Source: Ochrobactrum chromiisoli
GTDB lineage: Bacteria > Pseudomonadota > Alphaproteobacteria > Rhizobiales > Rhizobiaceae
Assembly: GCF_026241335.1 (NCBI RefSeq)
Contig: NZ_JAPHAV010000001.1
Coordinates: 124,001-188,000 of the forward strand
Reading direction: 5' to 3'
Length of the DNA stretch: 64,000 nt
A program made the position numbers and the translations under genes. Below, piece by piece: positions 29,355 to 39,199 of the stretch; positions within the stretch are counted from its first letter, which is position 1, and every line of letters begins with the position of its first letter. The notes under the pieces were generated by a model. It made no database searches. It had not been told where the DNA came from and saw nothing but the letters and a program-made list of their open reading frames with translations.

Positions 29355-30050
29355 ATGGAATTTTTTGATTTTGGTACGATATTTTTCTTCATCGCAGCGG
29401 TGGTGATATTTCTCCAGCTGCGCAATGTTCTCGGTCGTCGTACTGGAAATGAAAAGCCGCCGGTTGATCCCTACACATCTGCCCGTAATTCCGACACACA
29501 GACCAGTGGCGGCGAAACGGATAATGTTGTTTCCCTGCCGCAGCGTTCCGGCGAAAAAGATTATAGCGCAATCGATAAAATTGCGCCGGTCGGCACACCG
29601 GTCAATGATGGGCTGCGTTCCATCAAGGCCGCCGATCCATCTTTTGATCCGGTGAGTTTTGTGGATGGCGTGAAGATCGCTTACGAAATGATCGTCATGT
29701 CTTTTGCCGATGGCGATCGCAATGTTCTGCAAAATCTTTTGTCCAGGGAAGTCTATGAAGGATTTGTTTCGGCGATTGATGAGCGCGAAGCACGCGGTGA
29801 AACCATACGTTCCACCTTTGTTGGCATCGATAAGGCGGAAATCGCCAATGCCGAAATGAAGGGATCTGAGGCGCATGTGACGCTGAACATTGTCAGCCAG
29901 ATGATTTCGTCCACACTCGACAAGAACGGTAATGTGGTTGAAGGCGATCAGGAAAATGTGGTTGAAATCCGCGATCTGTGGACCTTTGCCCGCGACACCC
30001 GTTTGCGCGATCCAAACTGGAAGCTTGTGGCGACCGAAGCAGAAGATTAA
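29355..30050 (+). CDS. Tim44/TimA family membrane-anchored protein
   Basis: 231 aa. Start at ATG 29355 (MEFFDFGTIFFFIAAVVIFL), giving an N-terminal membrane anchor directly; GGCAGGCGG precedes it. A Pro/Ser/Asp-rich linker follows (~30-75), and residues ~85-231 form a Tim44-like fold (IAYEMIVMSFADGDRNVLQNLL, EIRDLWTFARDTRLRDPNWKLVAT). Homologous to the mitochondrial import motor anchor Tim44; in bacteria treated as a putative adaptor. Next to mltA, as in other rhizobia. Confidence 0.88.
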   Translation: MEFFDFGTIFFFIAAVVIFLQLRNVLGRRTGNEKPPVDPYTSARNSDTQTSGGETDNVVSLPQRSGEKDYSAIDKIAPVGTPVNDGLRSIKAADPSFDPVSFVDGVKIAYEMIVMSFADGDRNVLQNLLSREVYEGFVSAIDEREARGETIRSTFVGIDKAEIANAEMKGSEAHVTLNIVSQMISSTLDKNGNVVEGDQENVVEIRDLWTFARDTRLRDPNWKLVATEAED

Positions 30051-30063
30051 GAGAGTGAAGACC

Positions 30064-30090
30064 AAGGGCCGCTAATTGAGTGGCCCTTTT
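30064..30090 (+). terminator. Hairpin after the Tim44-like gene
   Basis: AAGGGCC (30064-30070) pairs with GGCCCTT (30082-30088), followed by TT. Weak to moderate, long loop. Confidence 0.5.
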
Positions 30091-30116
30091 AAATAGCGCG
30101 TTTTACGGATCCGGCT

Positions 30117-31211
30117 GTGAACCAATTGTCGAAACTATTCCACCCGCTGGGCTTTTCCAATTGCCCGGGCTGGGATCGGGACGATCAGGCACACGCCTTT
30201 TCGGCCTTTCGCCGTTCGGCCGATTATGCGCACCACAACCGCTATAACAGCGGCAGTCTCGGTATTTCTTTTAAGGCGCTTGAACCGGCTTTTGCTGCTG
30301 CACGATTGCTTGATAACCCAAACACAGCGCAGGCGCGTGGTTTTTTCGAAGCGCATTTTGTTCCGTGCCGCATTGATGCCCAAGGCTTTGTCACCGCTTT
30401 TTACGAGCCGGAGATCGAAGCATCACGCACACCAGACGCGCATTTTACGGTGCCATTTTTAAAAAAGCCCGATGATCTTGTGAAAGTCACGGACGAAAAC
30501 CGTCCTTTGGGACTTGATGCGTCATATGCTTTTGCGCGCCAAACGCCCGATGGTCTTTTAGAATATGATGACCGCCGCACAATCGAGCAAGGCAGCCTCA
30601 GAGGTCGTGGGCTGGAGCTTGCTTATGTTGCCGATCGGGTCGATGCGTTCTTTGCGCATGTTCAGGGTGCGGCACGGCTCAAGCTGACCGATGGCAGTTT
30701 TATGCGGATTACCTTCGCTGCCAAAACCGGCCATCCATTTACGGGGATCGGGCGTATTCTGGTAGCGGAAGGCGAAATTCCGGCTGATCAGATTTCTATG
30801 CAGACAATCCGCCAATGGCTCAAAGATCATCCCGAAAAGGCGGATGACCTCATTTGGCAGAACCGTTCCTATATCTTTTTCCGCGAAGCAGCCGTTGATG
30901 ATCCGCAGCTTGGGCAGATTGCGGCCGCCAAGGTTCCGTTGACCGCCGGACGCTCTATCGCCGTGGACAGGTTTTTGCATACTTTCGGAACGCCATTTTA
31001 TGTTGATGCGCCGACTGTGACCAAATTTGACAACGCGCCCTTCTCCCGGCTGATGATTGCGCAGGATACCGGCACGGCAATTGTTGGCCCGGCCCGCGGC
31101 GATCTCTTTGCAGGATCCGGGGATGAAGCCGGTGAAATTGCAGGCGGCATAAAAGACAAAGCTGATTTTTATGCGCTCGTCCCTCGCGCAGTTTGCGGAA
31201 TTAATCGATGA
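30117..31211 (+). CDS. mltA: Membrane-bound lytic murein transglycosylase A
   Basis: 364 aa, GTG start at 30117. GFVTAFYEPEIEASRTPD, EYDDRRTIEQGSLRGRGLELAYV, GRILVAEGEIP and DTGTAIVGPARGDLFAGSGDEAGEIAG (3D domain with catalytic Asp) are MltA features. It cleaves peptidoglycan to 1,6-anhydromuropeptides. No lipobox or signal peptide is visible at this start, so export is unclear. It overlaps the Smr gene by 4 bp. Confidence 0.92.
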   Translation: MNQLSKLFHPLGFSNCPGWDRDDQAHAFSAFRRSADYAHHNRYNSGSLGISFKALEPAFAAARLLDNPNTAQARGFFEAHFVPCRIDAQGFVTAFYEPEIEASRTPDAHFTVPFLKKPDDLVKVTDENRPLGLDASYAFARQTPDGLLEYDDRRTIEQGSLRGRGLELAYVADRVDAFFAHVQGAARLKLTDGSFMRITFAAKTGHPFTGIGRILVAEGEIPADQISMQTIRQWLKDHPEKADDLIWQNRSYIFFREAAVDDPQLGQIAAAKVPLTAGRSIAVDRFLHTFGTPFYVDAPTVTKFDNAPFSRLMIAQDTGTAIVGPARGDLFAGSGDEAGEIAGGIKDKADFYALVPRAVCGINR

Positions 31212-31801
31212 CCTCCAACAACGAAAAACCCGCAAAAGATTATCTCAATCCCGAGGATCGCATTCTCTGGGAAACGGTTGCAAAGACAGCCAAGCCACTG
31301 GCTGGCAAAAAGCTTCAGGCTGAAGAGCTTTCGGTTTTTAGCGAACTGATGGCGCAGGAGGCAGAGAAGAAGCCTGTGAAAAAAGCGCCCTCGCCTGTTG
31401 CTGAGACGCAGCCACCAAAAAAGAAGGTCAGCTCGCTTAAGGAAATGCCGATCCATGCCTTTGATCGGCCCACTCATCGCAAAATTTCCAAAGGGCGTGT
31501 GGATATTGAAGCGCGTATCGATCTGCACGGGCTGACACAGAACGATGCTTATGAGCTGCTTTACGGCTTTCTGCTCAGCGCCCACGCGCGTGGGCTCAAG
31601 CATGTGATGGTGATTACCGGAAAAGGCCGATCATTCGGCAGTGAGGGCGTGCTCAAACAGGCCGTGCCGCACTGGTTCTCAACGCCCTTGTTCCGGCTTC
31701 TGGTCAGCGCCTATGAAGATGCAGCGCATCATCATGGTGGTCATGGTGCGCTTTATGTGCGGCTGCGCAAGCAAACGCAGAATGGGGGGCTGCTGCGATG
31801 A
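31208..31801 (+). CDS. Smr/MutS2-type domain protein
   Basis: 197 aa. A polar N-terminal part rich in Lys/Glu/Pro (~1-95), then a Smr domain (~96-190): IDLHGLTQNDAYELLYGFL, HVMVITGKGRSFGSEGVLKQAVP and HGGHGALYVRLRK. Smr domains bind or cut nucleic acids, some acting on stalled-ribosome mRNA. Overlaps mltA and the XRE gene by 4 bp each, so the three are one operon. Confidence 0.9.
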   Translation: MTSNNEKPAKDYLNPEDRILWETVAKTAKPLAGKKLQAEELSVFSELMAQEAEKKPVKKAPSPVAETQPPKKKVSSLKEMPIHAFDRPTHRKISKGRVDIEARIDLHGLTQNDAYELLYGFLLSAHARGLKHVMVITGKGRSFGSEGVLKQAVPHWFSTPLFRLLVSAYEDAAHHHGGHGALYVRLRKQTQNGGLLR

Positions 31802-32175
31802 CGCCGTTCGGCAAGCGATTGCGGGAATTGCGGGAAGAGCGCAATGTCACCCAGAGGGAAATGGCAGCAGCGCTGCGTGTGTCCCCGGCCTATTTGTCAG
31901 CATTGGAACATGGGCGGCGTGGCCAGCCAACCTGGGATATGCTGCAACGCATCATCACCTATTTCAATATTATCTGGGATGAAGCGGAAGAGCTTCAGGA
32001 TCTTGCAACGATTTCGCATCCGCGGGTGGTGATTGACACATCCGGCCTGTCGCCACAGGCAACCGAGCTTGCCAATCTTCTGGCGCGTAACATCCGCATC
32101 ATTGATCGCGAAACGATCAAGCATTTAAGCGATGAAATTGAAGTAGCACGCAAGCGCCGCCGGGGAATAAGTTAG
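31798..32175 (+). CDS. XRE-family helix-turn-helix regulator
   Basis: 125 aa. FGKRLRELREERNVTQREMAAALRVSPAYLSALEHGRRGQPTWDML (residues ~4-50) is an XRE/Cro HTH; the C-terminal half is helical (ELANLLARNIRIIDRETIKHLSDEIE). Last gene of the mltA-smr-xre operon. DNA target unknown. Confidence 0.9.
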   Translation: MTPFGKRLRELREERNVTQREMAAALRVSPAYLSALEHGRRGQPTWDMLQRIITYFNIIWDEAEELQDLATISHPRVVIDTSGLSPQATELANLLARNIRIIDRETIKHLSDEIEVARKRRRGIS

Positions 32176-32479
32176 GTATATTTTTAGCGGATATTATATT
32201 AGAAGATTATATTTTTCATAGAAAATATTAATATAAATAATATAGTATATTATGGTGTAATTTCATCGGATTTTTTTGGAATTATTATAAATTTCGATGA
32301 AAATATCATATTTCTATTGACAGAAATTTTCATCAATCATAGCCTGATAACACTCTGTGTATTTCTGAGTCTGAAAAGCTGAATAAGGGCATATTCCCAA
32401 ATAATCAGGTTTTCATACGATTTGATCACAGTGTTTTGGTGTATTTTTTCAATGTATATATTATAATTTGGAGATTAAA
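32176..32479. promoter_or_regulatory. AT-rich 304-bp region upstream of an orphan gene
   Basis: No gene. Strongly A/T-biased. A TTGACA at 32317-32322 could be a -35 box, but no good -10 at 17-18 bp was found. GATGAAAAT (32296-32304) and ATTTTCATC (32326-32334) form a 9-bp inverted repeat around that box and could be an operator. Confidence 0.4.
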
Positions 32480-32806
32480 ATGACGAAGAAAAATCGTGAA
32501 TCCACGGATATACCAAGCAAAGATATTCTACGATTTGATAACACATATCAAATTGATTTGGATACGTCTAGTTATAGAAATGGAGATAACCGCGCATATA
32601 TTACTATTTACAGTGACAGTGCTTTTATTGGAGGCGCAACCGTAAAAGAAAATCAAATACCACTTGTTTTATCTGCTATGAGTTGGCTTAATAATAATAA
32701 TTCAAATTTAGATTTACTGGTATGGACAGATAATACTGTTTCTGATTACATATTTTATGGATTTGAATCTTCGGTATCTAAAAAAGCTCTTGAATTACCA
32801 AAGTAA
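32480..32806 (+). CDS. AT-rich orphan protein, unknown function
   Basis: 108 aa. Start at ATG 32480 with GGAG at 32470-32473. Polar N-terminus (MTKKNRESTDIPSKDILRFD) then alternating beta-like segments (NRAYITIYSDSAFIGGATV, LLVWTDNTVSDYIFYGF). No signal peptide or known motif recognised. Codons and base content differ sharply from the neighbours (AT-rich, many AAT/TTA/ATA), which suggests transfer. The size and fold character would suit an immunity or antitoxin-like protein, but nothing proves it. It interrupts the run from the XRE gene to the DUF1402 gene. Confidence 0.65.
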   Translation: MTKKNRESTDIPSKDILRFDNTYQIDLDTSSYRNGDNRAYITIYSDSAFIGGATVKENQIPLVLSAMSWLNNNNSNLDLLVWTDNTVSDYIFYGFESSVSKKALELPK

Positions 32807-33145
32807 TTGATAGTTGGGTGATTTCAGTTGTATTTTATTCCGGTTATTCAAATTGTATTACAGGATAAACCGAATTTTCTCACTGAGATCACCCACAAAC
32901 ATCTAAATTTTTTTGAGAGACTACCTTCTGCAGAATGTAAGCAAATTTTTGAATGAATTAATATAAGAGTGCTTGCGCATTTGCTCCAGCGAAATTTCCC
33001 TCCGTGAGGCGTCTAAGGATTTTTTTAAGCTTTCACCATCGGGTGATTGGACGCGACATATTACACAAATCGGTTCCCACTTTTCGGGATGTGCTTTAAG
33101 GGCTTGAGCCGATCAAACCGACCGGCTCCTGAGATTTAATCACAC
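32807..33145. other. 339-bp gap with a reverse-oriented hairpin repeat
   Basis: AT-rich to about 32960, continuing the composition of the orphan gene, then normal. At 33055-33098 lies a degenerate family A element in inverse orientation (CGGTTCCCACTTTTCGG core, ends GCGACAT/ATGTGC). A GAGCCG/CGGCTC inverted repeat (33106-33111/33123-33128) precedes the DUF1402 stop side. No gene seen. Confidence 0.5.
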
Positions 33146-34111
33146 TTAAAAAAGCGCCTTTAGCTCATCAAGCTTGGTGTTGACCAGCCAGCCATAATAG
33201 TTTTCCTGCGGCATCACTGGAGCCTGTCCAGATGCTTTCAGCTTAGCATTCTCATTGGCAAGTGCGCGGGCGCGAGAATCTGCACCGCCGGTGTTATAAA
33301 GCGTTGCCGTAATTCCGGGGTTTTTTGAAATGTCGAAATCGGCAATCTGACGATAGGCGGTGATCGACTGTTTGAGCGTCGCTGCGATATAGGGCAGCGT
33401 CAGATCCGGGTCCATGATGGTTTTATAGACCGCGTTGCCATTATCGGCATCAAGCTTTGGCAGGCCGGAAACGCGGTTCACCATGTCCGACATCTGCAAG
33501 GCCGTCAGCGGGTTCATCTGGCCTAAGCCGAAAGTCTGGCCAGCATAGAAGGGCTGAAAGAACACGGCACTGAAGCGGTTGTTCGGATAGCTTTTGCCGC
33601 CCACGGATTTGCCGCGGAACTGCTTGTTCCAGACTGTTTCGCGGCAGCCCCACAGCGAATAGCTGTCCTTGAATCTGAGGCACTCGGAAAACTCCGGGCG
33701 CTTGACGAACTGGCCGATGCTTTCGCCATTATAGCCAAAGCTCACGCCCTGGTTCACATAGGACATCGCCTTGACGTAATAGGTCTGCAAGCGGTCATAG
33801 ACATCGACATTATAGGTGTGTTCGCCAACAATCGCGCCGACAATATGGATCGGATCAATGCCGTAAGCCGAAGCCGTCGACTTGATCTTTGAGCGCAGCG
33901 AAGCATCCTTTTTCAGAAGATTATAAATCTTGCGATATTTGGCTTCATAGGTGGTGCTTAATTCCTTGGTGCGCTTGGCGGAAGCGCCGGGAATGGGCGG
34001 CTGTTCGGCGTTGCGGTTGCCGGGTGGCACGCTTACGGCTGCAAGGGCGCTCTGGCAGGAGAAAGCGATGGCGAGGCAGATGCCTGCAATACGGTTCAGT
34101 CGACGGGTCAT
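33146..34111 (-). CDS. DUF1402 family secreted protein
   Basis: 321 aa. Signal peptide at the N-terminus (RIAGICLAIAFSCQSALAAV, cleavage near residue 25). The conserved body includes IDPIHIVGAIVGEHTYNVDVYDRL, a Glu in a lytic-transglycosylase-like context, and FGLGQMNPLTALQMSDMVN, all suggestive of a lysozyme-like fold; this is inference. Known mainly from Rhizobiales. On the minus strand upstream of hslU's terminator, transcribed alone. Confidence 0.8.
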   Translation of the reverse strand: MTRRLNRIAGICLAIAFSCQSALAAVSVPPGNRNAEQPPIPGASAKRTKELSTTYEAKYRKIYNLLKKDASLRSKIKSTASAYGIDPIHIVGAIVGEHTYNVDVYDRLQTYYVKAMSYVNQGVSFGYNGESIGQFVKRPEFSECLRFKDSYSLWGCRETVWNKQFRGKSVGGKSYPNNRFSAVFFQPFYAGQTFGLGQMNPLTALQMSDMVNRVSGLPKLDADNGNAVYKTIMDPDLTLPYIAATLKQSITAYRQIADFDISKNPGITATLYNTGGADSRARALANENAKLKASGQAPVMPQENYYGWLVNTKLDELKALF

Positions 34112-34164
34112 TGCGGGAAAACGGCCTCAACAGGGTAAATGATATGTAAATTTGGCGGCAAATT

Positions 34165-34197
34165 AAAAAAACCCCTCGATGAAGTCGAGGGGTTTCT
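34165..34197 (-). terminator. Terminator after hslU
   Basis: CCCCTCGA (34172-34179) pairs with TCGAGGGG (34185-34192) with a 5-nt loop; read on the minus strand a long T-run follows. Confidence 0.9.
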
Positions 34198-34249
34198 TGC
34201 CTTTGAGGCGAAAGCCACCGCAGCGTGGCTTTCCGGTCACTTTTTAGTT

Positions 34250-35554
34250 TTACAGAATGAAGCGCGAAAGATCGGTATTCTTGGCAAGATCGCCAACGGT
34301 TTCGCGGACATAATCCCCATCCACCTTGAATTCCGAACCGGCCTTGTCGGGGGCGTTATAGGAAATATCGTCCAGAACGCGCTCCATCACCGTCTGCAAG
34401 CGGCGCGCACCGATATTTTCGACCGTTGAGTTGAGATCAACCGCGATATCGGCCAGAGCATCAATCGCATCGTCGGTAATATCGAGCTTCACTTCTTCCG
34501 TGGCCATCAGCGCAATATATTGCTTGATCAGGCTGACTTCGGTTTCCGTCAGAATCCGGCGGAAATCTTCGCGCGTCAGTGCACTCAGTTCCACGCGGAT
34601 CGGCAGACGTCCCTGCAATTCCGGCAAAAGGTCAGACGGTTTTGAGACATGGAACGCGCCCGATGCGATGAACAGGATATGGTCGGTTTTCACCGGACCA
34701 TATTTTGTTGCAACAGTGGTGCCTTCAACAAGCGGCAGCAGATCGCGCTGCACGCCTTCGCGTGACACACCCGCTCCCATGCCGCCTTCGCGCGCTGCGA
34801 TTTTATCGATTTCGTCCAGGAAAACGATACCGTCATTTTCGGTTGAACGCAGGGCTTCCTGAATAAGCTGATCCTGATCAAGCAGCTTGTCGGACTCGTC
34901 ATTGATCAGGATGGCGTAGGAATCCTTGACCGTGGTCTTGCGCGTCTTGGTGCGCCCACCCATCGCCTTGCCGAAAATATCGCCAATATTGATCATGCCG
35001 ATATTGGCACCGGGCATACCCGGAATTTCGAAATTCTGGCCTGACCCCGTATCGGCCACTTCGATTTCGATTTCCTTGTCGTCCAGCTCGCCATCACGCA
35101 GCTTCTTGCGGAAGCTTTCGCGGGTGGCGGGGCTTGCCGTTTTGCCGACAAGACCGTCAAGCACGCGCTCTTCAGCATTGATATGGGCCTTGGCCTTCAC
35201 ATCTTCGCGTTTCTTTTCACGCACGAGACCAATCGCTGCTTCAACCAGATCACGGATGATCTGTTCGACATCGCGGCCCACATAGCCGACTTCGGTAAAT
35301 TTGGTGGCCTCGACCTTGATGAAAGGCGCACCGGCAAGCTTGGCGAGACGACGCGAAATTTCCGTCTTGCCAACACCGGTCGGTCCAATCATCAGAATGT
35401 TTTTTGGCATGACCTCTTCGCGCATCTGGCCTTCCAGCTGCTGCCGGCGCCAGCGATTGCGCAAAGCAATGGCCACGGCGCGCTTGGCATCGTTCTGGCC
35501 GATGATGAAGCGGTCAAGCTCGGAGACGATCTCGCGGGGGGAGAAATTGGTCAT
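34250..35554 (-). CDS. hslU: ATP-dependent protease ATPase subunit HslU
   Basis: 434 aa. Start at ATG 35554 ([20 protein letters not shown]), the family N-terminus; the open frame extends 7 codons further without support. Walker [17 protein letters not shown], pore motif GYVGRD, Walker [13 protein letters not shown], sensor region and C-terminal LSRFIL that docks into HslV are all intact. With HslV forms a heat-shock protease. 144 bp separate it from hslV. Confidence 0.97.
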   Translation of the reverse strand: MTNFSPREIVSELDRFIIGQNDAKRAVAIALRNRWRRQQLEGQMREEVMPKNILMIGPTGVGKTEISRRLAKLAGAPFIKVEATKFTEVGYVGRDVEQIIRDLVEAAIGLVREKKREDVKAKAHINAEERVLDGLVGKTASPATRESFRKKLRDGELDDKEIEIEVADTGSGQNFEIPGMPGANIGMINIGDIFGKAMGGRTKTRKTTVKDSYAILINDESDKLLDQDQLIQEALRSTENDGIVFLDEIDKIAAREGGMGAGVSREGVQRDLLPLVEGTTVATKYGPVKTDHILFIASGAFHVSKPSDLLPELQGRLPIRVELSALTREDFRRILTETEVSLIKQYIALMATEEVKLDITDDAIDALADIAVDLNSTVENIGARRLQTVMERVLDDISYNAPDKAGSEFKVDGDYVRETVGDLAKNTDLSRFIL

Positions 35555-35698
35555 GATTAAATTCCACTTTGCCACTGCTTAATGAACTCGAACGGATGCA
35601 GCGGCATGATCACGTTGAGCGGAAGGTTGCAGCCGATGACGATCAAAGCACCCAAGCCCAACGCTGTTTGTCAGAGGTTGAGGCTTGCAAGGGTACGG

Positions 35699-36253
35699 TC
35701 ATTCGGCGTCGAGGCTTTCAACCAGAATGCTGTGATTGGTGTAGATGCAGATATCGGCGGCAATTTCCATTGCCTTACGGGCGATTTCTTCGGCATTCCT
35801 GTCTGTGTCGATCAGCGCGCGCGCTGCCGCCAGCGCATAATTGCCGCCTGATCCAATGGCCATGACGCCGTGTTCGGGTTCAAGCACATCGCCCGTCCCG
35901 GTCAATGCCAGCGTCACCTTGCTGTCGGCAACCAGCATCATGGCTTCGAGCTTGCGCAGATAGCGGTCGGTACGCCAGTCTTTGGCAAGCTCGACAGAAG
36001 CGCGCATCAGCTGGTCAGGATATTGTTCGAGCTTGGCTTCAAGGCGCTCAAGCAGTGTGAAGGCATCTGCGGTTGCGCCTGCAAAACCGGCAATGACATT
36101 GCCTTTGCCGATGCGGCGCACTTTGCGCGCATTGCCCTTCATCACGGTGTTGCCGAGCGAGACCTGCCCGTCACCGGCGATGACCACCTTGTTACCCTTG
36201 CGAACGGTAACAATGGTCGTGCCGTAAATTGTCGTAGGATTGTGTTCGATCAT
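35699..36253 (-). CDS. hslV: ATP-dependent protease peptidase subunit HslV
   Basis: 184 aa. After a short propeptide ([11 protein letters not shown]) the mature N-terminus [20 protein letters not shown] carries the catalytic Thr; [20 protein letters not shown] and [16 protein letters not shown] are conserved. It heads the hslV-hslU pair. Confidence 0.96.
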   Translation of the reverse strand: MIEHNPTTIYGTTIVTVRKGNKVVIAGDGQVSLGNTVMKGNARKVRRIGKGNVIAGFAGATADAFTLLERLEAKLEQYPDQLMRASVELAKDWRTDRYLRKLEAMMLVADSKVTLALTGTGDVLEPEHGVMAIGSGGNYALAAARALIDTDRNAEEIARKAMEIAADICIYTNHSILVESLDAE

Positions 36254-36708
36254 GGATCACTCCTTTGGCGGCTTACAGGTTTCCATCTGGCAAACGCATA
36301 AGCCCCTGATATGGGGAAGCCTCTTTCCTTTGGCTCAAGCGCGAACGGAATCGGGTTTCGTTGTGAATATTTAAGAACCATCTGGCAAAATGCAAATGGC
36401 TAACAGCGCATTCCAAAAAGTGGGAACCGGTTTTTGGGTAAAATGCGCTGCTGGGGGAAACCGCATTCCAAAAAGTGGGAACCGGTTTTTGGGTAAAATG
36501 CGCTGCTGGGAAAACCGCATTCCAAAAAGTGGGAACCGGTTTTTGGATAAAATGCGCTGCTGGGGAGACCGCATTCCAAAAAGCGGGAGCCGGTTTTTGG
36601 ATAAAATGTGCGTGAATAAAATTCAGAATGTTGCGAGCAGTTCTAAAAGCATTGGCAAAAGCGGCCAGCTGTTCTAGAACGCCAAAAGATTTCAACAGAG
36701 GAAATGCT
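36254..36708. other. 455-bp divergent region between hslV and hisB
   Basis: Carries the promoters of hslV (minus) and hisB (plus) and, in the middle, the four-unit hairpin array (36405-36611). No further gene seen. Confidence 0.6.
36405..36611. repeat. Tandem array of four hairpin repeats (family B)
   Basis: Units at 36405-36449, 36461-36504, 36515-36558 and 36569-36611, period 54-56 bp. Ends are CGCATT and AATGCG(CT); inner stem CCAAAAA/TTTTTGG around GTGGGAACCGG, the same loop as family A. The last unit is more diverged. Confidence 0.88.
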
Positions 36709-37317
36709 ATGACGGCTGAAAGCGCCCGCAAAGCAAGTATCGAACGTTCAACAAAAGAAACGAGCATTGCCGTTTCTGTCGATCTGGACGGCAACGGCAA
36801 GTTCGACATTACAACCGGTGTCGGCTTCTTCGATCATATGCTGGAGCAGCTTTCGCGACATTCGCTCATCGACATGCGCGTCATGGCCAAAGGCGATCTG
36901 CATATCGATGATCACCACACGGTGGAAGATACGGGCATTGCGCTTGGTCAGGCTGTGGCAAAGGCGCTGGGTGAGCGTCGCGGCATTGTGCGTTATGCAT
37001 CGATGGATCTTGCTATGGACGATACGTTGACGGGTGCTGCGGTCGATGTTTCGGGCCGTGCCTTTCTGGTCTGGAACGTGACTTTCACAACAGCCAAGAT
37101 CGGCACTTTCGACACCGAGCTGGTGCGCGAGTTCTTCCAGGCTTTTGCGATGAATGCAGGCATTACGCTGCATATCAACAATCACTATGGTGCCAACAAT
37201 CATCATATTGCAGAATCGATCTTCAAGGCTGTCGCAAGGGTTCTGCGCACGGCACTGGAAACCGATCCGCGTCAGAAGGATGCAATTCCTTCGACCAAGG
37301 GGTCGCTGAAGGGATAA
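36709..37317 (+). CDS. hisB: Imidazoleglycerol-phosphate dehydratase
   Basis: 202 aa, monofunctional. Start ATG 36709 with AGAGGA upstream; open extension to 36628 runs into the repeat area. [37 protein letters not shown] and [23 protein letters not shown] hold the metal-binding His/Glu motifs. Opens the hisB-hisH-hisA-hisF-hisE series. Confidence 0.96.
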   Translation: MTAESARKASIERSTKETSIAVSVDLDGNGKFDITTGVGFFDHMLEQLSRHSLIDMRVMAKGDLHIDDHHTVEDTGIALGQAVAKALGERRGIVRYASMDLAMDDTLTGAAVDVSGRAFLVWNVTFTTAKIGTFDTELVREFFQAFAMNAGITLHINNHYGANNHHIAESIFKAVARVLRTALETDPRQKDAIPSTKGSLKG

Positions 37318-37321
37318 GCCA

Positions 37322-37810
37322 ATGGCGCAATTCGTCGTTCTGGAGAAAGAAGGCGCTGACGGCGCTGAAAACTCTGTCTTTGTGCGCGACGGATTCTATA
37401 CTTTGGCGCTGATCCTGCCTGTTGTCTGGCTGTTGTTGCAGCGACTGTGGTTTGAGGCTTTTGCGGTTTTGGGTCTAACGATCCTGCTTGGATTTGCCGG
37501 TGCCATGCTTGGCATCTCCAATGCGGTTCCCCTGATCACCTTGGTGTTTTCGCTCTTTGTGGCGCTGGAAGGCGCCAACTGGAAGATTGCAAAACTCAAG
37601 CGGCAGGGGTTTGGCGAGAAAGCAGTCATCGATGCGGCTGATCTGGAAGAAGCGGAAATGCGCTATTTCTACGGTCTCGCAGATGCGGCGCAGCCAACCA
37701 CGGCTCTCAACGAAACGCCTCAACCTAAATGGGCGCAAGAGGCCCCTCGTCCCACCTATTCCTCATTTGGCTCGACGATCGGATTTGTCGGTCATCGCGG
37801 AGAAAACTGA
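37322..37810 (+). CDS. DUF2628 family membrane protein
   Basis: 162 aa. Three close hydrophobic segments ([39 protein letters not shown] and [20 protein letters not shown], residues ~27-90), a conserved [11 protein letters not shown], then a polar Pro/Ser tail. A DUF2628 protein regularly lies between hisB and hisH in Rhizobiales. Function unknown; 4 bp after hisB. Confidence 0.85.
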   Translation: MAQFVVLEKEGADGAENSVFVRDGFYTLALILPVVWLLLQRLWFEAFAVLGLTILLGFAGAMLGISNAVPLITLVFSLFVALEGANWKIAKLKRQGFGEKAVIDAADLEEAEMRYFYGLADAAQPTTALNETPQPKWAQEAPRPTYSSFGSTIGFVGHRGEN

Positions 37811-37812
37811 AA

Positions 37813-38463
37813 ATGCGTGTTGCAATTATCGATTATGGTTCCGGCAATCTTCGCTCGGCCACCAAGGCCTTTGAGCGTGCAGCCCATGAAAGCGGTGTGA
37901 AAGCGGACATCGAACTCACAGCGGATGCGGATCGTGTGGCGAGTGCCGATCGCATCGTGCTGCCGGGTGTCGGTGCCTATGCCGACTGCCGCCGTGGCCT
38001 TCATGCGGTTCCTGGCATGGTGGAAGCACTGGACGATGTGGTTCTGAAAAAGGCGCATCCGTTTCTTGGCATCTGTGTGGGCATGCAATTGATGTCCGAA
38101 CGCGGCCTTGAAAAGGAAGTGAGCGAAGGTCTCGGCTGGATTGCCGGCGATGTGCGTGAAATGACGCCATCCGACCCAACGCTCAAAATTCCGCAGATCG
38201 GCTGGAACAGGATTCACGTGAAACATTCGCACCCGGTCTTTGATGGTATCCACACCGGCGAAGACGGTTTGCATGCTTATTTCGTGCATTCCTATATGTT
38301 CGACGCGAAGAACAAAGCCGACGTGCTGGCCGTCACCGATTACGGTGGTGATGTGACTGCAACGGTGGGCCGCGACAACATGATCGGCACGCAGTTCCAT
38401 CCTGAGAAGAGCCAGTTGCTCGGTCTCTCGCTCATTGCCAATTTCCTGAAATGGAAGCCTTGA
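37813..38463 (+). CDS. hisH: Imidazole glycerol phosphate synthase, glutamine amidotransferase subunit
   Basis: 216 aa. Start ATG 37813 ([20 protein letters not shown]), fixed by the family N-terminus. Nucleophile Cys in [13 protein letters not shown]; the His-Glu pair in [10 protein letters not shown]. Supplies ammonia to HisF. A parS-like 16-mer with two mismatches is within this gene but is judged coincidental. Confidence 0.96.
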   Translation: MRVAIIDYGSGNLRSATKAFERAAHESGVKADIELTADADRVASADRIVLPGVGAYADCRRGLHAVPGMVEALDDVVLKKAHPFLGICVGMQLMSERGLEKEVSEGLGWIAGDVREMTPSDPTLKIPQIGWNRIHVKHSHPVFDGIHTGEDGLHAYFVHSYMFDAKNKADVLAVTDYGGDVTATVGRDNMIGTQFHPEKSQLLGLSLIANFLKWKP

Positions 38464-38467
38464 AGAT

Positions 38468-39199
38468 ATGATCCTTTTCCCCGCTATCGATTTGAAAGAC
38501 GGTCAATGCGTGCGCCTCAAGCTTGGCGACATGGATCAGGCGACCGTTTACAATGAAGACCCTGGCGCACAGGCCAAAGCTTTTGAGGATCAGGGCTTTG
38601 AATGGCTGCATGTGGTCGATCTCAACGGTGCCTTTGCCGGTGAAAGCGTCAACGGCAAGGCTGTTGAAGCCATTCTCAAAGCCACCAAAAATCCGGTTCA
38701 GCTTGGTGGCGGCATCCGCACACTCAAGCATATCGAAAGCTGGCTTTCCAAGGGGCTGCGCCGCGTCATTCTCGGCACAGTCGCCGTGCGCGATCCGGCG
38801 CTGGTGATTGAGGCCTGCAAGGAATTTCCGGGTCAGGTTGCCGTCGGCATTGACGCCAAGGGCGGCTATGTCGCGGTTGAAGGCTGGGCGGAAGCCTCTG
38901 AGCTTGGTGTGGTGGAACTGGCGAAAAAATTTGAAGGTGCAGGTGTTGCAGCCATTATCTATACCGACATCGACCGTGACGGCGTTCTGGCTGGCATCAA
39001 CTGGGATTCAACGCTTGGTCTTGCAGACAGCGTTTCCATTCCGGTGATTGCTTCGGGCGGTCTTGCCTCCATGGAGGACATCAAACGCCTCGCCGCACCC
39101 GATGCCCGTAAGCTTGAAGGCGCAATTTCTGGTCGCGCGCTTTATGATGGCCGTATCAATCCGGCAGAAGCACTATCCCTGTTGAGGGCCGCAGCATGA
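38468..39199 (+). CDS. hisA: ProFAR isomerase HisA
   Basis: 243 aa, (beta/alpha)8 barrel. [18 protein letters not shown] with the catalytic Asp, [16 protein letters not shown] and [16 protein letters not shown] with the second Asp. Its stop TGA overlaps an ATG that begins a hisF-like remnant rather than the intact hisF. Confidence 0.95.
   Translation: MILFPAIDLKDGQCVRLKLGDMDQATVYNEDPGAQAKAFEDQGFEWLHVVDLNGAFAGESVNGKAVEAILKATKNPVQLGGGIRTLKHIESWLSKGLRRVILGTVAVRDPALVIEACKEFPGQVAVGIDAKGGYVAVEGWAEASELGVVELAKKFEGAGVAAIIYTDIDRDGVLAGINWDSTLGLADSVSIPVIASGGLASMEDIKRLAAPDARKLEGAISGRALYDGRINPAEALSLLRAAA

Noticed and set aside
29280-30065. Minus-strand frame opposite the Tim44-like gene
   Set aside because: Antisense shadow; the plus-strand protein has a membrane anchor and Tim44 motifs.
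38210-38225. parS-like site in hisH
   Set aside because: Two mismatches, far from the cluster and within coding sequence.
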